From Symbiodinium natans (lineage: Eukaryota; Sar; Dinophyceae; Suessiales; Symbiodiniaceae): 64,000 nt of DNA. The notes under the pieces were generated by a model. That model was not told the DNA's origin. It ran no database searches and was given only the letters and a program-made list of their open reading frames with translations. Shown in pieces: positions 45,831-57,069 of the stretch. A program made the translations under genes and the position numbers. The stretch covers positions 959,285-1,023,284 of the forward strand of contig CAJNDS010000302.1 in the NCBI GenBank assembly GCA_905221605.1, given 5' to 3'. Each line of letters opens with the position of its first letter. Within the stretch, counting starts at the first letter, position 1.

Positions 45831-46200
45831 GATTCTTATTAATTGTAATAGTAGTGTTCATACTGATGTTTGATATCAAGGTCGGAAGCGTTGATACTGA
45901 TGTTGGTATCAAGGTCTTAAATGAATCTGCAGGTGTCTTGATAAGCCGCGCCAGGTGTCTAGTACGCCTCCAGCCACGGCCGGAGATGAAACACGTCATG
46001 TGCCTGAGAAAGCCCTGCAGAGATTCTTTTCTGGTCGTAACTGAATCAGTCCAGGTGTCTGAATATGCCTTAGTGATTCCTTTCTAGCTGGAAATGAGTC
46101 AGTCCAGGTGTCGCAGTAAGTCCTGTGCGAACTCTAGCAAAAGGGGATTAATTTGACTTGAATAGTAGATGAATTCATAATTATTTTGATATTAATGGTA
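45831..46200. repeat. Left arm of a large inverted repeat
   Basis: Its reverse complement matches 47947-48315 closely over the whole length, for example 'ttgctagagttcgcacagg', 'cagttacgaccagaaaagaa' and 'gtactagacac'. Differences are scattered. Both arms carry 'cagtccaggtgtct' units. Confidence 0.8.
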
Positions 46201-47946
46201 CGAATTAGTACTGACAATACTGCTGTGGGTTCCAAGGTGGGAGATGCATTAAATCAGTCCAGGTTTCTTAAAACAGGTGTCTGAAAAGCTCTGTGGTGAT
46301 TCGTCCTTGCCGGACATGAATCAGTCCAGGTGTGTCAGCAAGTCCTCCTGTGGTGAATCATTTCGGGCCAGATTCAACACGTCCATTCGTCTTGAAAGCA
46401 AAGTGCTGATTTACTTTGGGCCGGAACAATCATTTTAGGTGTCTGTATCAGCCATGCGTTGCTTCATGTCGGGCCGAAAATGAATCAGTCCAGGCGCCTT
46501 GACAAGCCCAGTGTTGATAGCTTTCGGGTCCGGCCACGCGCTGAACATTGATTCATTTCGGGCCGGAAGTGAATCAGTCCAGGCGTCTCAGTAACGCGAA
46601 TTCATGAACGCAGATATGACCTTTGTTTTTTATATCGCTAATAGTAGTGGTAGTGTCTGGTTCATTTCCGAGCTTGATATCAACATCAGTATTAACGCTA
46701 CCATCATTATTAACATAAGAATGAATATTAATACTCAAATTAATATCAATATTGAAGATTCATTTCCGGCCAGGAATGAATCACCATAGTGCCAGAGCGC
46801 TTATAAAGGCACCTTGACTGTGTCATTCCCGACCCGCCGTGAATCATCACAGGGCTTCTTGAGCCGCCTGGCAGGGCGTATTAAGGCACCTGGACTGCTT
46901 CATTTCCGACTTTGATATCAACATTAGTATTAACACTACCATTACTATTATTATATTAATTAATATTAACAATCTAAAGACAAAACAATATTGCGCCATA
47001 AGCTCAGCATTGATTCGTTTCGGGCCGGAATTTCAGTCCCGGCCAGGAATGACTCACCGCAGAGTGTATTAAGACACCTGGAGTGACTCATTTCCGACGG
47101 GACTAAAAATCACCACAAGGCTTATTCAGACACCTCGGCCCTAGGCTGGTTTCAGACATGAATCACTACAAGGCTTATTAAGACACCTGAACTGATTCAT
47201 GTCCGGCCCAAAATTAGCCGCCGCAAGGCGTAAGATACACTCGGATTGAGCCCGAGATGAATTAAGACTGGGTTTCTAAGGCCCCTGTGTGTCTCAGAAA
47301 GCGCTCTGCAAATTCATGAACATGAACGGTAGTTTTCATTCTCTTATTGATTAAATTGTGCTAGCGCTGGTAATATTCACTTTCATGAATTCGCGCAGTG
47401 CATGCTGTCACACCTAATTAGTACTGATAATACTGCTGTGGGTTCCAAGGTGGGAGATGCATCAAATCAGTCCAGGTGTCTTAAAAGGCTTTGCCATGTG
47501 TCGAAATGACTTAGTCCAGGTGTGTGGGAAGCCCTGCGCTCGATGATTTCATATAATATTTGTACGAATTTTGATATTACTATCAGTACTGATATTTATA
47601 GCCGTAATAATAGAAAAACCTATATGTCATCACAACAAAAATACAGGTCGGAAAGTGAATCAGTCCAGCTTTCTTCATAAGCCCTGCCAGGCGTCGAATA
47701 CATCCTGCGGTGAACCATTTCGGGCCAGAGATGAACCAGTCCAGTCGCCTTAAAAGCACAGTGTTGATCAGCATCGGTGCATTTCAGGCCGGAAATGCAT
47801 CAGTCCAGGCGCCTTAAAAACACAGTCTCGGGCTGGCAATGAATCAGTCCAGGCGCCTTAAGTCTCAATGAGCTGTGTATTGATTCAGTCCTGGTCGGCA
47901 ATGAACCTGAACAGGTGTCTTAATAAGCCCTGCCGTGAGTTACTTC
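46201..47946. repeat. Dispersed satellite with CAGTCCAGGTGTCT units in both orientations
   Basis: 'gaatcagtccaggtgtct' and its complement 'agacacctggactgattc' recur many times. A longer module, 'cttgatatcaacatcagtattaacactacca...', recurs at ~46.68, 46.91, 48.26 and 48.56 kb. A ~70-bp block ('agtactga(t/c)aatactgctgtgggttccaaggtgggagatgcat') occurs at about 46.21 and 47.42 kb. No coding gene seen. Confidence 0.75.
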
Positions 47947-48770
47947 CTACCATTAGTATCAGAATAATTATGAATTTTCATCTCACTACTCAAGTCAAAT
48001 TAATACCCTTTTGCTAGAGTTCGCACAGGGCTTACTGCAACACCTGGACTGACTCATTTCCAGCTAGGAAGGAATCACCACAGGGCATATTCAGACACCT
48101 GGACTGATTCAGTTACGACCAGAAAAGAATCTCTGCAGGGTTTTTCAGATGCATGACGCGTATCATCGCCGGCCGTGGCCGGAAGAGAATGAACGCAGGG
48201 CGTACTAGACACTTGGCTAGGCTTATTACGACACTTGGACTGATTTATTTCCGGCCTTCATATCAACATGAGTATTAACACTAGCTACCATTACTATTAA
48301 TATAAGAATGACCATTCATACGCAAATAAATGTCAATATTAAATTCAAAGATAATATCCGATTTCATGAATTCGCGCTGGGCTGACTGAGACACCTGGAC
48401 TGATTCATTTTCGGCAACTAATGAATCACCATCACCATAGTGCCATAGGGCTCATTAAGACACAGGGACTGATTTCTTCCTGGCCCGCAATAAATCATCA
48501 CAGGGCTTCATAAGACACCTGGCAGGGCTTATTAAGACACCTGGACTGATTCACTTCCGACCTTGATATCAACATCAGTATTAACACTACCATAACAATT
48601 CATATCAGAACGACCATTAATATCCAAATTAATGTCAGTATTGAAATCAGATAATATTCATGTTCATGAATTCGCACAGGGCTTACTGAGACACCTGGAC
48701 TGATTCGTTTCCGGCCCGGAATGAGTCACCATGGTGCCATAGGGCTTATTAAGACACCTGGACGACCCGA
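47947..48770. repeat. Right arm of the inverted repeat and further satellite units
   Basis: 47947-48315 is the inverted partner of 45831-46200. 48316-48770 continues with 'agacacctggactgattc' units and 'ttcatgaattcgc' blocks. A hairpin formed by the two arms would enclose about 1.75 kb. Confidence 0.8.
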
Positions 48771-49036
48771 CGTGTGCGGGGCAGAGCTTAGCGATATGAC
48801 TGCAGTCAGCTCGCAAAGATCCGGCATCAAATGGGTTTCTGGTGTAGAGTGTAGGGTTTAGTATGAAAGATTTATTGGGTGTTTTGAAAGCATGCATGCT
48901 CTTATGAGCGCAGCGGATGCTTTTATATATAATAGATATCAATATATTCAAAGAGGTTTATACATTTTTAAAAATTGCTTTAACAATTGCTTTGTAAAAA
49001 CTAAGCCCAAAGAACCCGAAAGGTCTCAGGCTCATA

Positions 49037-49258
49037 TGTATATATGTATATGTGTATATATGTATATATGTATATATGTATATATGTATATATGTATATA
49101 TGTATATATGTATATATGTATATATGTACATGTGTATATATGTATATATGTATATATGTATATATGTATATATGTATATATGTATATATGTATACATGTA
49201 TATATGTATATATGTATATATGTATATATGTATATATGTATATATGTATATATGTATG
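49037..49258. repeat. (TATATATG)n microsatellite
   Basis: About 27 units of an 8-bp repeat with a few point changes (tacatg, tgtgta). Both strands translate as long Tyr/Ile-rich frames, which are artefacts of the repeat. Confidence 0.95.
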
Positions 49259-49598
49259 AGCCCGCCGCCTTTAGGGTCTATTTAGCTTTGGGTTTTTCTT
49301 ATTGCTTTAAAAGAGTAAATATAAATATCATAATACAAAAATACATATTTACACCTACATATGGCACACACATGTCATGCCCAGCGGTTCTAGGCCTAAC
49401 CGCACGCCATTCCGAACGGCGAACTTCTGATTATTCTTATTTTGTTTGTTTCTCTTTGCTATCTGTGCACGCGTGTTCTTTTTTCAGCCTGCGTGAAAAA
49501 CTCGCTGTGGCTGTGGCCGTTGCAGGCCCGGAGAACGAAGCCCAAACTCAAAACCCTCAGGCTTTGAGCCTTACAATCTCTCCTCCGACGTCTACACC

Positions 49599-49712
49599 CT
49601 GAACCCTAACCCTAAACCCTAAAAACCCTAAACCCCCTAAACCCCCTAAACCCTAAACCCTAAACCCTAAACCCTAAACCCTAAACCCTAAACCCTAAAC
49701 CCTAAACCCTCC
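49599..49712. repeat. Interstitial telomere-like tract (CCCTAAA)n
   Basis: About 14 CCCTAAA-type units with a few CCCCCTAAA variants; the later units are exact. Confidence 0.95.
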
Positions 49713-49814
49713 ACCATTGGCATTAGGGTTAAGCCCACAGGGCCGAGATCGGACCGCCAGAGGTCTCAGCCGACTCATGGTCCCCCGCTCCAAACCAGGG
49801 GCTCTTCGGGTCTG

Positions 49815-50095
49815 GGGTTTAGGGTTTAGGGTTTGGGGTTTAGGGTTTAGGGGCTCTTCTGTCTTGCCCAAGTTCGCTGGGGTTTGGGGTTTGGGGTTTG
49901 GGGTTTGGGGTTTTGGAGTTTAGGGTTTAGGGTTTAGGGTTTGGGGTTTGGGGCTTGGGGTTTGGGGCTTGGGGTTTGGGGTTTGGGGCTTGGGGCTTGG
50001 GGTTTGGGGCTTGGGGTTTGGGGGTTGGGGCTTGGGGCTTGGGGCTGGGGGTTTGAGGTTTGGGGTTTGAGGTTTGGGGTTTGGGGTTTAGGCGA
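49815..50095. repeat. Telomere-like tract drifting to GGGGTTTGGGGCTTG
   Basis: TTTAGGG units pass into GTTTGGG/GCTTGGG variants across about 280 bp. It is oriented opposite to the tract at 49599-49712, so the pair meets head to head across about 100 bp. Confidence 0.9.
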
Positions 50096-50249
50096 CCGAA
50101 AAATCTGCAGTCATAAGCCAAGTGCTCGCCGCCTAAGCCCGACCCTAAGCCCTGTGCCCCCGAACCTGCAAGTATATAGGTGGTTCTCTAAGTGGGTCAA
50201 CAATTTTGAAGGTGCCGTGCTATAAATCTAAAGGACTATGCCATGAGCC

Positions 50250-51065
50250 CCAAGCCCTAAACCCTAAACCCTAAACCCCCTAGCCTAAACCCAAACCCCA
50301 AACCCCAAACCCTAAACCCTAACACGGGTGATTTCATGCTGGGGTTCAGGGCCTTTAGCGTTTCTGGCGCTCCATTTAGGGGCTTCGTGTGGGCTTTGGA
50401 GAGTGTGGCTTGTTTGCAGGTTTAGGGTTTAGGGTTTAGGGTTTGAGGTTTGGGGTCTAGGGTTTAGGGTTTAGGGTGGCTATGAAGTGGAATGCAGACT
50501 AGGCTTGAAAGCTTCAGAAAATGTGACGAGCACCCATGACTCGATTGGAGGCAAGTGAACATTTCCATCCCGCCTCATACCGTCCCAGGCGGCGAAACAG
50601 CACCCTAAGCTATTCCTTATAGGGCTTGAGTTTAGGGTTTAGGGTTTAGGGTTTAAGGTTTAGGGTTTAGGGTTTAGGGTGTAGGGTTTAGGGTTTAGGG
50701 TTTAGGGTTTAGGGTTTAGGGTTCAGGGTTCAGGATTCAGAGTTTAGGGTTTAGGGTCTAGGGCTTAGAGTTTAGGAGGCTATAGCTTTGTTGGAGCGGG
50801 ATTCCTCCGCACACACTGCCCGCGCTCCCTGTGCGCCCAGCGTGCTCTGATCCCGGTAGCACAGATAGGGAAGCGCGAATCCTGCCACAGCTTCTTCAGC
50901 CCAGCAGGCCAACGGGTTTAGGGTTTCAGGTTTAGGGTTTAGGGTTTAGGGTTTAGGGTTTAAGGTTCAGGGTTTAGGGTTTAGGGTTTAGGTTTAGGGT
51001 TTACGGGTTGGGGTTTAGCGTTTAGGGTTAAGGGTTTAGGGTTTGGGCCCAACCCTCAGCCCTAA
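50250..51065. repeat. Cluster of four telomere-like tracts
   Basis: CCCTAAA at 50250-50322, then TTTAGGG at 50418-50478, 50628-50775 and 50917-51050, each separated by 90-150 bp of unique sequence. The orientation changes once within the cluster. Confidence 0.9.
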
Positions 51066-51169
51066 GCCCTAAGCCGTACAAGGCACATAAACCCTAGGTC
51101 CACCTATGGCGAGCTCACATTCGTCGGCGCTTTGCAGGCGCTTCGGCAGCAGCCTTCTAAACAAACATT

Positions 51170-51895
51170 GTGAACTTTTTAAACTTTCTAAAAATATCTA
51201 AAGCATACGAACTCTATAACCCGAAAAAAACATATGAATCTTATGAACTTTTTTCAACCATCTATAAAACATAAAGTTTATACTCACTCTTACCCTATGA
51301 ATCTTATGAACCTTTCACAACCATCTATAAACCTATAAAGCATGTGAACTCTATAATCCTAAAAACCGTATGATTCTCATGAACTTGTTTCAAGCATCTG
51401 TAAAGCATACAAAGTTTATAATCCCTACAACACTAAAACCATATGAATCTTATGAACTTTTTTCAAGTATCTATAAAACACACACACACAAGTTTATAAT
51501 CCCTATAACCATATAGGCCATATGAATCTTAAAGGTTATAGTCACTATAGCCCTAAAAAAAAACCTTTGACTTTTCAAGCACTCTGTACAGCAAATAAAT
51601 ATAAAAACTATTTAACCCTTAAAACTACAAGAATCTCATCGACCTTTTCAGCAGGTCCCAAACATATAAAACCTAAAAACTCTATAATCCTAAAAAACAT
51701 ATGAAATCTATAGCTGCTTAAGCACCTCAGAAAAAAAAAACTATTCAGCACATAAAATGAAACTCTACATATTATTGAAGTTGAGCTCTGCAACCCTAAA
51801 CCCATATGAAACTTATAAACCCTTTTTATTCGTTAGTAAAGCATATAAACCTATAAACCCTACAAACCCTATGAACTCTTGAAAGCCTGCGGCGG
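51170..51895. repeat. AT-rich degenerate tandem repeat
   Basis: Units of roughly 85-90 bp built on 'catatgaatcttatgaacttttttcaa..atctataaaacata' with 'ctctataa(t/c)cc' spacers. A last trace lies at 53460-53520, beyond the inverted satellite, as if that satellite had been inserted into this one. Confidence 0.7.
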
Positions 51896-51974
51896 GCGGC
51901 GCCGCGCCCCGATTGCGACACGCGCCTTTTCGGATTCTAAGGGTAGTGTGCATGAATTTGTTTTGTGATAAGGC

Positions 51975-53350
51975 TTCGGGTGAGGATTTAAGGCTTTGCG
52001 TGATTTTTTTTGGTGATGAGGTAGTGCTTCGGGGTTTCGCATGATTTTTTTTGGTGATGAGGTGGTGTGTGAAGAGTTTAGGGCGAGGATTCAGGGCTCT
52101 ACGTGATTTTTTTTGGTGATGAGGTGGTGTGTGAAGGGTTTAGGGTGAGGATTTTAGGCTTTGCGTGATTTTTTTTGGTGATGAGGTGGTGTGTGAAGGG
52201 TTTAGGGTTATGATTTAGGGCTTTGCGTGATTTGTTTGGTGATGAGGTGGTGTGTGAAGGGTTTAGGGCGAGGATTTTTAGGGCTCTGCGTGATTTTTTG
52301 TTTGTGATGAGGTGGTGTGTTAAGGGTTTAAGGTGATTTAGGGCTTTGCGTGATTTTTTTTTGTGATGAGGTGGTGTTTCAGGGTTTCGCATGACTTTTT
52401 TTTGTGATGAGGTGGTGTGTGAAGGGTTTAGGGTGAGGATTTAGGGCTCTGCGTTATTCTTTTTTGGCGATGAGGTGGTGCGTGAAGGGTATAGAGTGAG
52501 GATGTAAGGCTTTGCGTGATATTTTTTAGTGAGGAGGTGATGTTTCAGGGTCTTGCATGATTTTTGTTTTGTGATGATGTGGTGTGTGAAGGGTTTAGAG
52601 TGAGGATTCAAAGCTATGTAAAGCATTAAATCCTCACCCCGACGTTGAAATACACTCCTTCACACACCACCTCATCACCAAAAAAAATCACGTAGAGCCC
52701 TGAATCCTCGCCCTAAACTCTTCACACACCACCTCATCACCAAAAAAAATCATGCGAAATCCCGAAGCATTACCTCATCACCAAAAAAAATCACGCAAAG
52801 CCTTAAATCCTCACCCTAAACCCTTCACACACCACTTCATCGCCAAAAAAATCACGCAGAGCCCTGAATCCTCACCCTAAACCCTTCACACACCACCTCA
52901 TCACCAAAAAAAATCATGCGAAACCCCGAAGCACTACCTCATCGCCAAAAAAATCACGCAAAGCCTTAAATCCTCACCCTAAACCCTTCACACACCGCCT
53001 CATCACTCAAAAAAATCACGCAAAGCCTAAATCATCACCCTAAACCCTTTACATACCACCTCATCACAAAAAAAAATCACGCAGAGCCCTAAAAATCCTC
53101 GCCCTAAACCCTTCACACACCACCTCATCACAAAAAAAATCATGCAAACCCCTGGAACACCAGCTCGTCACAACAAAAATCACTCAAAGCCTAAAGTCCT
53201 CACCCTAAACCCTTCACACAGCACCTCATCAGCAAAAACAATCAGGCAGAGCCTCAAATCCTCACCCTGAACCCTTCACACACCACCTCATCACAAAAAA
53301 AAATCACGCAGAGCCCTAAATCCTCGCCCTGAACCTTTCACACACCACCT
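51975..53350. repeat. Giant inverted satellite containing a telomere-like motif
   Basis: Direct units of about 55-65 bp fill 51975-52620. They read 'gatttttttt(g)gtgatgaggtggtgtgtgaagggtttagggtgaggatt'. The reverse complement fills about 52635-53350, with the switch near 52630. Each unit includes GGGTTTAGGGTGAGG. The segment 51981-52132 is almost identical to the reverse complement of 52661-52813. Confidence 0.92.
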
Positions 53351-53399
53351 CATTACAAATAAATACTCTCTAAACCCAATGAAACTAGCACAAGCGTCG

Positions 53400-55110
53400 C
53401 TCGCCGGCGGCGGGGTGCGCGGTGGCGCCGGACGCAAGGGTCGCGCCTGACATTTTCGAATAGCTATAAAACACATAAACTTATAAACTTTATGACTCTA
53501 AAAACCATATGGCTCTCCTATCTTGATACAAACCTATGTCGCGCGTGCATACACGACTGCAGGAAGCCTTAAGCGGCGCTTGCCAAAACAAGACAACAAG
53601 CAGGTCTGTCGCAAAACCCCGGGCATTGACACGTACCCTATGTAACGGAGTCTGTCACGTGTGTAGGCCCCTGGTCCTGTTACAAGCAGTCAATATTGGC
53701 ATGCGGCCAGTCAAGTAAAGCGCCTTTGCCTTCGGACGCGGTGGTTCTACGACCACCTCCTGCCGCAGGGCCAATTAGAATGTTTATTCTTCCCTAAACC
53801 CTATGCCACCGTTTTGAGTTTTGGGCTTAAGGTTTTAGGGTTTAGTTTAGACTTCAGGCTTGTGGGTTGAGGGTCTGGGGTTTCGAGTGAAGTTGAGAGG
53901 CTCACTTTCGAGACACTTCTCTTTGGATTTAGGTATTATTTTTTCGAGTTCCGGATAAAGTTGACAGGCTCAGCGTCGAAACATGTCTTTTCGACAATTT
54001 GGAGTGTTGGGGTTTCGGGTGAAGTTGCCATCAAATGCAAACCCTTTCGAAGAGCCGAATGAAACCCTAGTTACACTAGGCCTCATCTTCTTCTCCATGC
54101 TCTTCTTCTTCACGATCTTCCTGAAGGATTTGTTTAGGGAATTAATGTGCATAATGCTTCTGAGATACAACAGCACCGTAAACGCGATTAGCCCCATCGG
54201 CTTAAACTCTTTCGACAAAACAGCAAAACATGAACCCAAAATTCTACACAGTGTTTTTTTCTCGTCCGAGTGGCCAAGTGATCACCGTATGCATCGTGAT
54301 TGCCACCCTGTCACACATGATTGCCGCTCGGCATCAAGTTTAGATCATAGCAGAGCAGCCTCTGGCTCGAAATTCAGCTCGCACTCAAGGCTCGCCTGGC
54401 CAACTTTCAATAACACTATATACATGTTGCTCGTGAGCAGATAGATGGGGACGCGACATCAGCGTCGTACGCAGAGCTTTCCACATCCTTACGGCCAAAA
54501 AAAATGCTAAAAATAAATCAAAAAGGCACTGCTGCTTCCAAGGCAAGCACTGCCGGTGGAGGAAGAGGAGGCGGCGGGGGAATCGGCAGGACGGGGCCCT
54601 GGGCGTGAAAAAACAGAGAAAATGCAAAATGTCATGTGGATCTCTGCCAGCGATTTGAGCTTCGGGCACCTTCCGCCATCCAAAGCCGTATGATCTGAGA
54701 GCAATAAAGATGCTTTTGCAACCAGACGCACGAAAGATGCAGAGCAACTGGGGGTCTGGCGAGACGAGCTAACTCATGGATGCTCACTCCTAATGTGCAA
54801 CGTAATATAGCCATATGAAGATATGGCTCAAAGATGCACTGAACAAGGTGAGCCGAGAAAAGTCTGCTGATGAACGTCGTGAACAAGTTGGGGGAAAGGA
54901 GGGAAGACCCAGAGAAAGCTTCGCAGCTTCGCATGTGCGCCTATGCTTCACACATAATCCCCCATCTGCGCGTCCGCGCGAAAAAATGTTTAGAGATACT
55001 GCCTTGTCTACGTACGTAGGCCCCATATGCATCTTTCACAACAATGAGTTAGCGCTTCAGTAGGGCTTCGTTCTCTCGCGCGTCAGCCGCCTGTTGCGAC
55101 TCCACGGGTG
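53400..55110. other. No gene supported; small ORF with one hydrophobic segment
   Basis: A plus-strand frame 53983-54444 would encode 153 residues with 'TLGLIFFSMLFFFTIFL' as a possible membrane helix, but the reverse strand is open in the same place and nothing else supports it. A GC-rich stretch at 53400-53455 resembles 51893-51935 in the same orientation ('gcgcct...ttttcg'), flanking the inverted satellite. Confidence 0.4.
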
Positions 55111-55114
55111 CGCT

Positions 55115-55185
55115 AAGACATGGGTTTGGGGTTTAGGGTTAAGGGTTTAGGGTTTAAGGTTTAGGGTTTAGGATGGGTTTAGGGT
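55115..55185. repeat. Interstitial telomere-like tract (TTTAGGG)n
   Basis: About eight imperfect TTTAGGG units, followed by non-coding sequence to 55568. Confidence 0.85.
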
Positions 55186-55569
55186 TTCCGAGACATGGGG
55201 ATTTCCTCATTGGGTGGGTTCTAGAATTACGATTGTGGCAACTAAGTGCTCCCCTAGTTATTTTGGGAGCTTCCCAGGTCATGGCCCAACATGTTGGACC
55301 CGAAGCAGCGGATGCAAGAAGGCCCAGGCTGTCCAGTAATTCCTAGGCTTAAAAAGAAAGGTGTTTATAAGGGAACCTAAACCCCCAAAAAAAGGGAATA
55401 AGGGTACTACTGGGCACCCTAGAGGCCCTAGAACTCTAGGACCCGTTAAGATCTGCCCGTACAAGGGGGCCCGTATTCTGTTTGTAGGCTGATCCACAAG
55501 GGGTCCGAAATTCAGAGAAGGGCCCACATGCCTCTCTACGCCCCAACTCATAGGAAACCCGCTAGCCTA

Positions 55570-55672
55570 AGCACTATAGACCCTAAACCCTAAACCCTAA
55601 ACCCTAAACCCTAAACCCTAAACCCTAAACCCTAAACCCTAAACCCTAAACCCTAAACCCTAAACCCAAACA
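55570..55672. repeat. Interstitial telomere-like tract (CCCTAAA)n
   Basis: About fourteen nearly perfect CCCTAAA units, the cleanest in the window. It is the last tract before the large polyprotein element. Confidence 0.95.
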
Positions 55673-55884
55673 GTTCTGTGATCCTGGTTCTTGACATCTT
55701 GCAGTCCCTCCACCTGCCGCCCAGAGGACTCGTGGTCGGGTGCACTTTCGTTTCAGTTTATTTGCCTCCCCACCGCGAAACTACCAATCATATACATGTG
55801 TATGAGTATATACCTGTCTTATACTTATATATATATATAACATAAAAAGCCTTTCGGGTTTAATAAAAATAACATTAATGCAGC

Positions 55885-55961
55885 GGCTGCAGTAACTTGT
55901 AACTTCTTAAAATAAGTCTGTTATTAACATATTTAAGAAGTTGTTACAAGTAACTACAGCC
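55885..55961. repeat. Foldback sequence, ~29-bp arms
   Basis: 'ggctgcagtaacttgtaacttcttaaa' (55885-55911) pairs with 'tttaagaagttgttacaagtaactacagcc' (55932-55961) with a two- or three-base bulge and about 20 bases between. It could be a small MITE-like or structural element. Confidence 0.8.
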
Positions 55962-55995
55962 TTTGAGTAAATGATGTAATGCTGTTCCTTATGCT

Positions 55996-56615
55996 AACAG
56001 TCCTTTATAAAGATAAAGGCTGCTACGAACCCTATCACGGACTGCTAGTATAAGGGAGAACACACTGACTAAAACAATTAAAAAAACCTTTAAAAGAACA
56101 ATCGCGACAGAAACTGCTGACTCTTAACAGTACGACATCACTCAGATTAAACAACACGGACACTGAAATCCAGTGCTCAGAACTCAGAAATCGCAGTGTC
56201 TCTAAAGTTATAACAGTTAAAGCATTCAGGCTCTGACTTCCAGCATCCGCAAAGTTCTTTAATGACATATTCCCAATATTTACAAAAACTTACCCAATAT
56301 CGCACGTTTAACTCGCACACTAAACGCAAAGTCTTGAGCATTTTATCTAAAACAAAAACGCGTATTGTAGTCAAACGGCTCACTGACTGCCTTTGTTAAT
56401 GCAGCTACATGTCTGATCTGAGATTGTGTTGAAAAACCTGACGTTATTCGTTAGGCTAACAGCTCTCGATAGAGATTAGAATATGGGATACCATAGACCC
56501 TACGAAGGACTGTTAGTATAAAAGGCACTAAAGAAAACTTTGAAAGCAATCGCAAATAAACTATTAGCTGATAATAATAACACATCAATCAAATAAAAAA
56601 TGATATTGGATTCCG
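55996..56615. repeat. Diverged direct repeat, two ~165-bp copies 456 bp apart
   Basis: 55996-56165 and 56452-56615 share 'gctaacag', 'ggactg(c/t)tagtataa', 'aaaac(c)tttaaaag/aaactttgaaag', 'caatcgc' and 'acatca.tca'. They lie 3' of the transposase frame on the minus strand and may be part of that element's end. Confidence 0.6.
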
Positions 56616-57069
56616 GTACCTAGAAATAAACTTGTATTTATACTGCTGAAAAACATTCTGCAACTCTGGAGTCTGCACGTAGAAAACACAAAGACCCTTA
56701 TACATCTTGCTGACTAAACCGCTTTCGAATCAGATCACCTGGAAGCTTAAAATAGATTAGGAAGTCCGAGAAGTGATTCACTTCGGTTCAAACAAACTTT
56801 AAGGTCTTTAGCGTGTGTCGAGTAGTCTCAAGAAGCTTGCAGAATGCATAGCAGCAGGATGCGTTTATAAAACATACAGATTGTCTTTTCAGGACTGTAT
56901 TATTGTATAGCTGAATGCATCTTTTTGTCACAGCAACAAGCACGCCAGCAGAACATATTTTCCACATTTCCACACGAAGATCTAGCAACTCGCTCATCCG
57001 CAAGTCAGTAATTCAGAAAGTCGCAGCAAACCGATATGCACATGACGACTGTTCGTTACTAGAAGTGTA
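56616..57069. other. No gene recognised; 3' flank of the transposase frame
   Basis: AT-rich. Small frames on both strands are unsupported. An element terminus or inverted repeat is expected around here, but I found no convincing partner before the window ends at 64000. Confidence 0.4.

Noticed and set aside
49037-49258. Long Tyr/Ile-rich frames on both strands
   Set aside because: They are direct translations of an 8-bp microsatellite.
54265-54350. Possible serine-type tRNA (gtccgagtggccaagtg)
   Set aside because: It resembles a D-arm start only; no T-loop or closing acceptor stem.
53983-54444. Small membrane protein
   Set aside because: Opposite strand equally open, no conserved neighbour, no leader remnant; left as unsupported.
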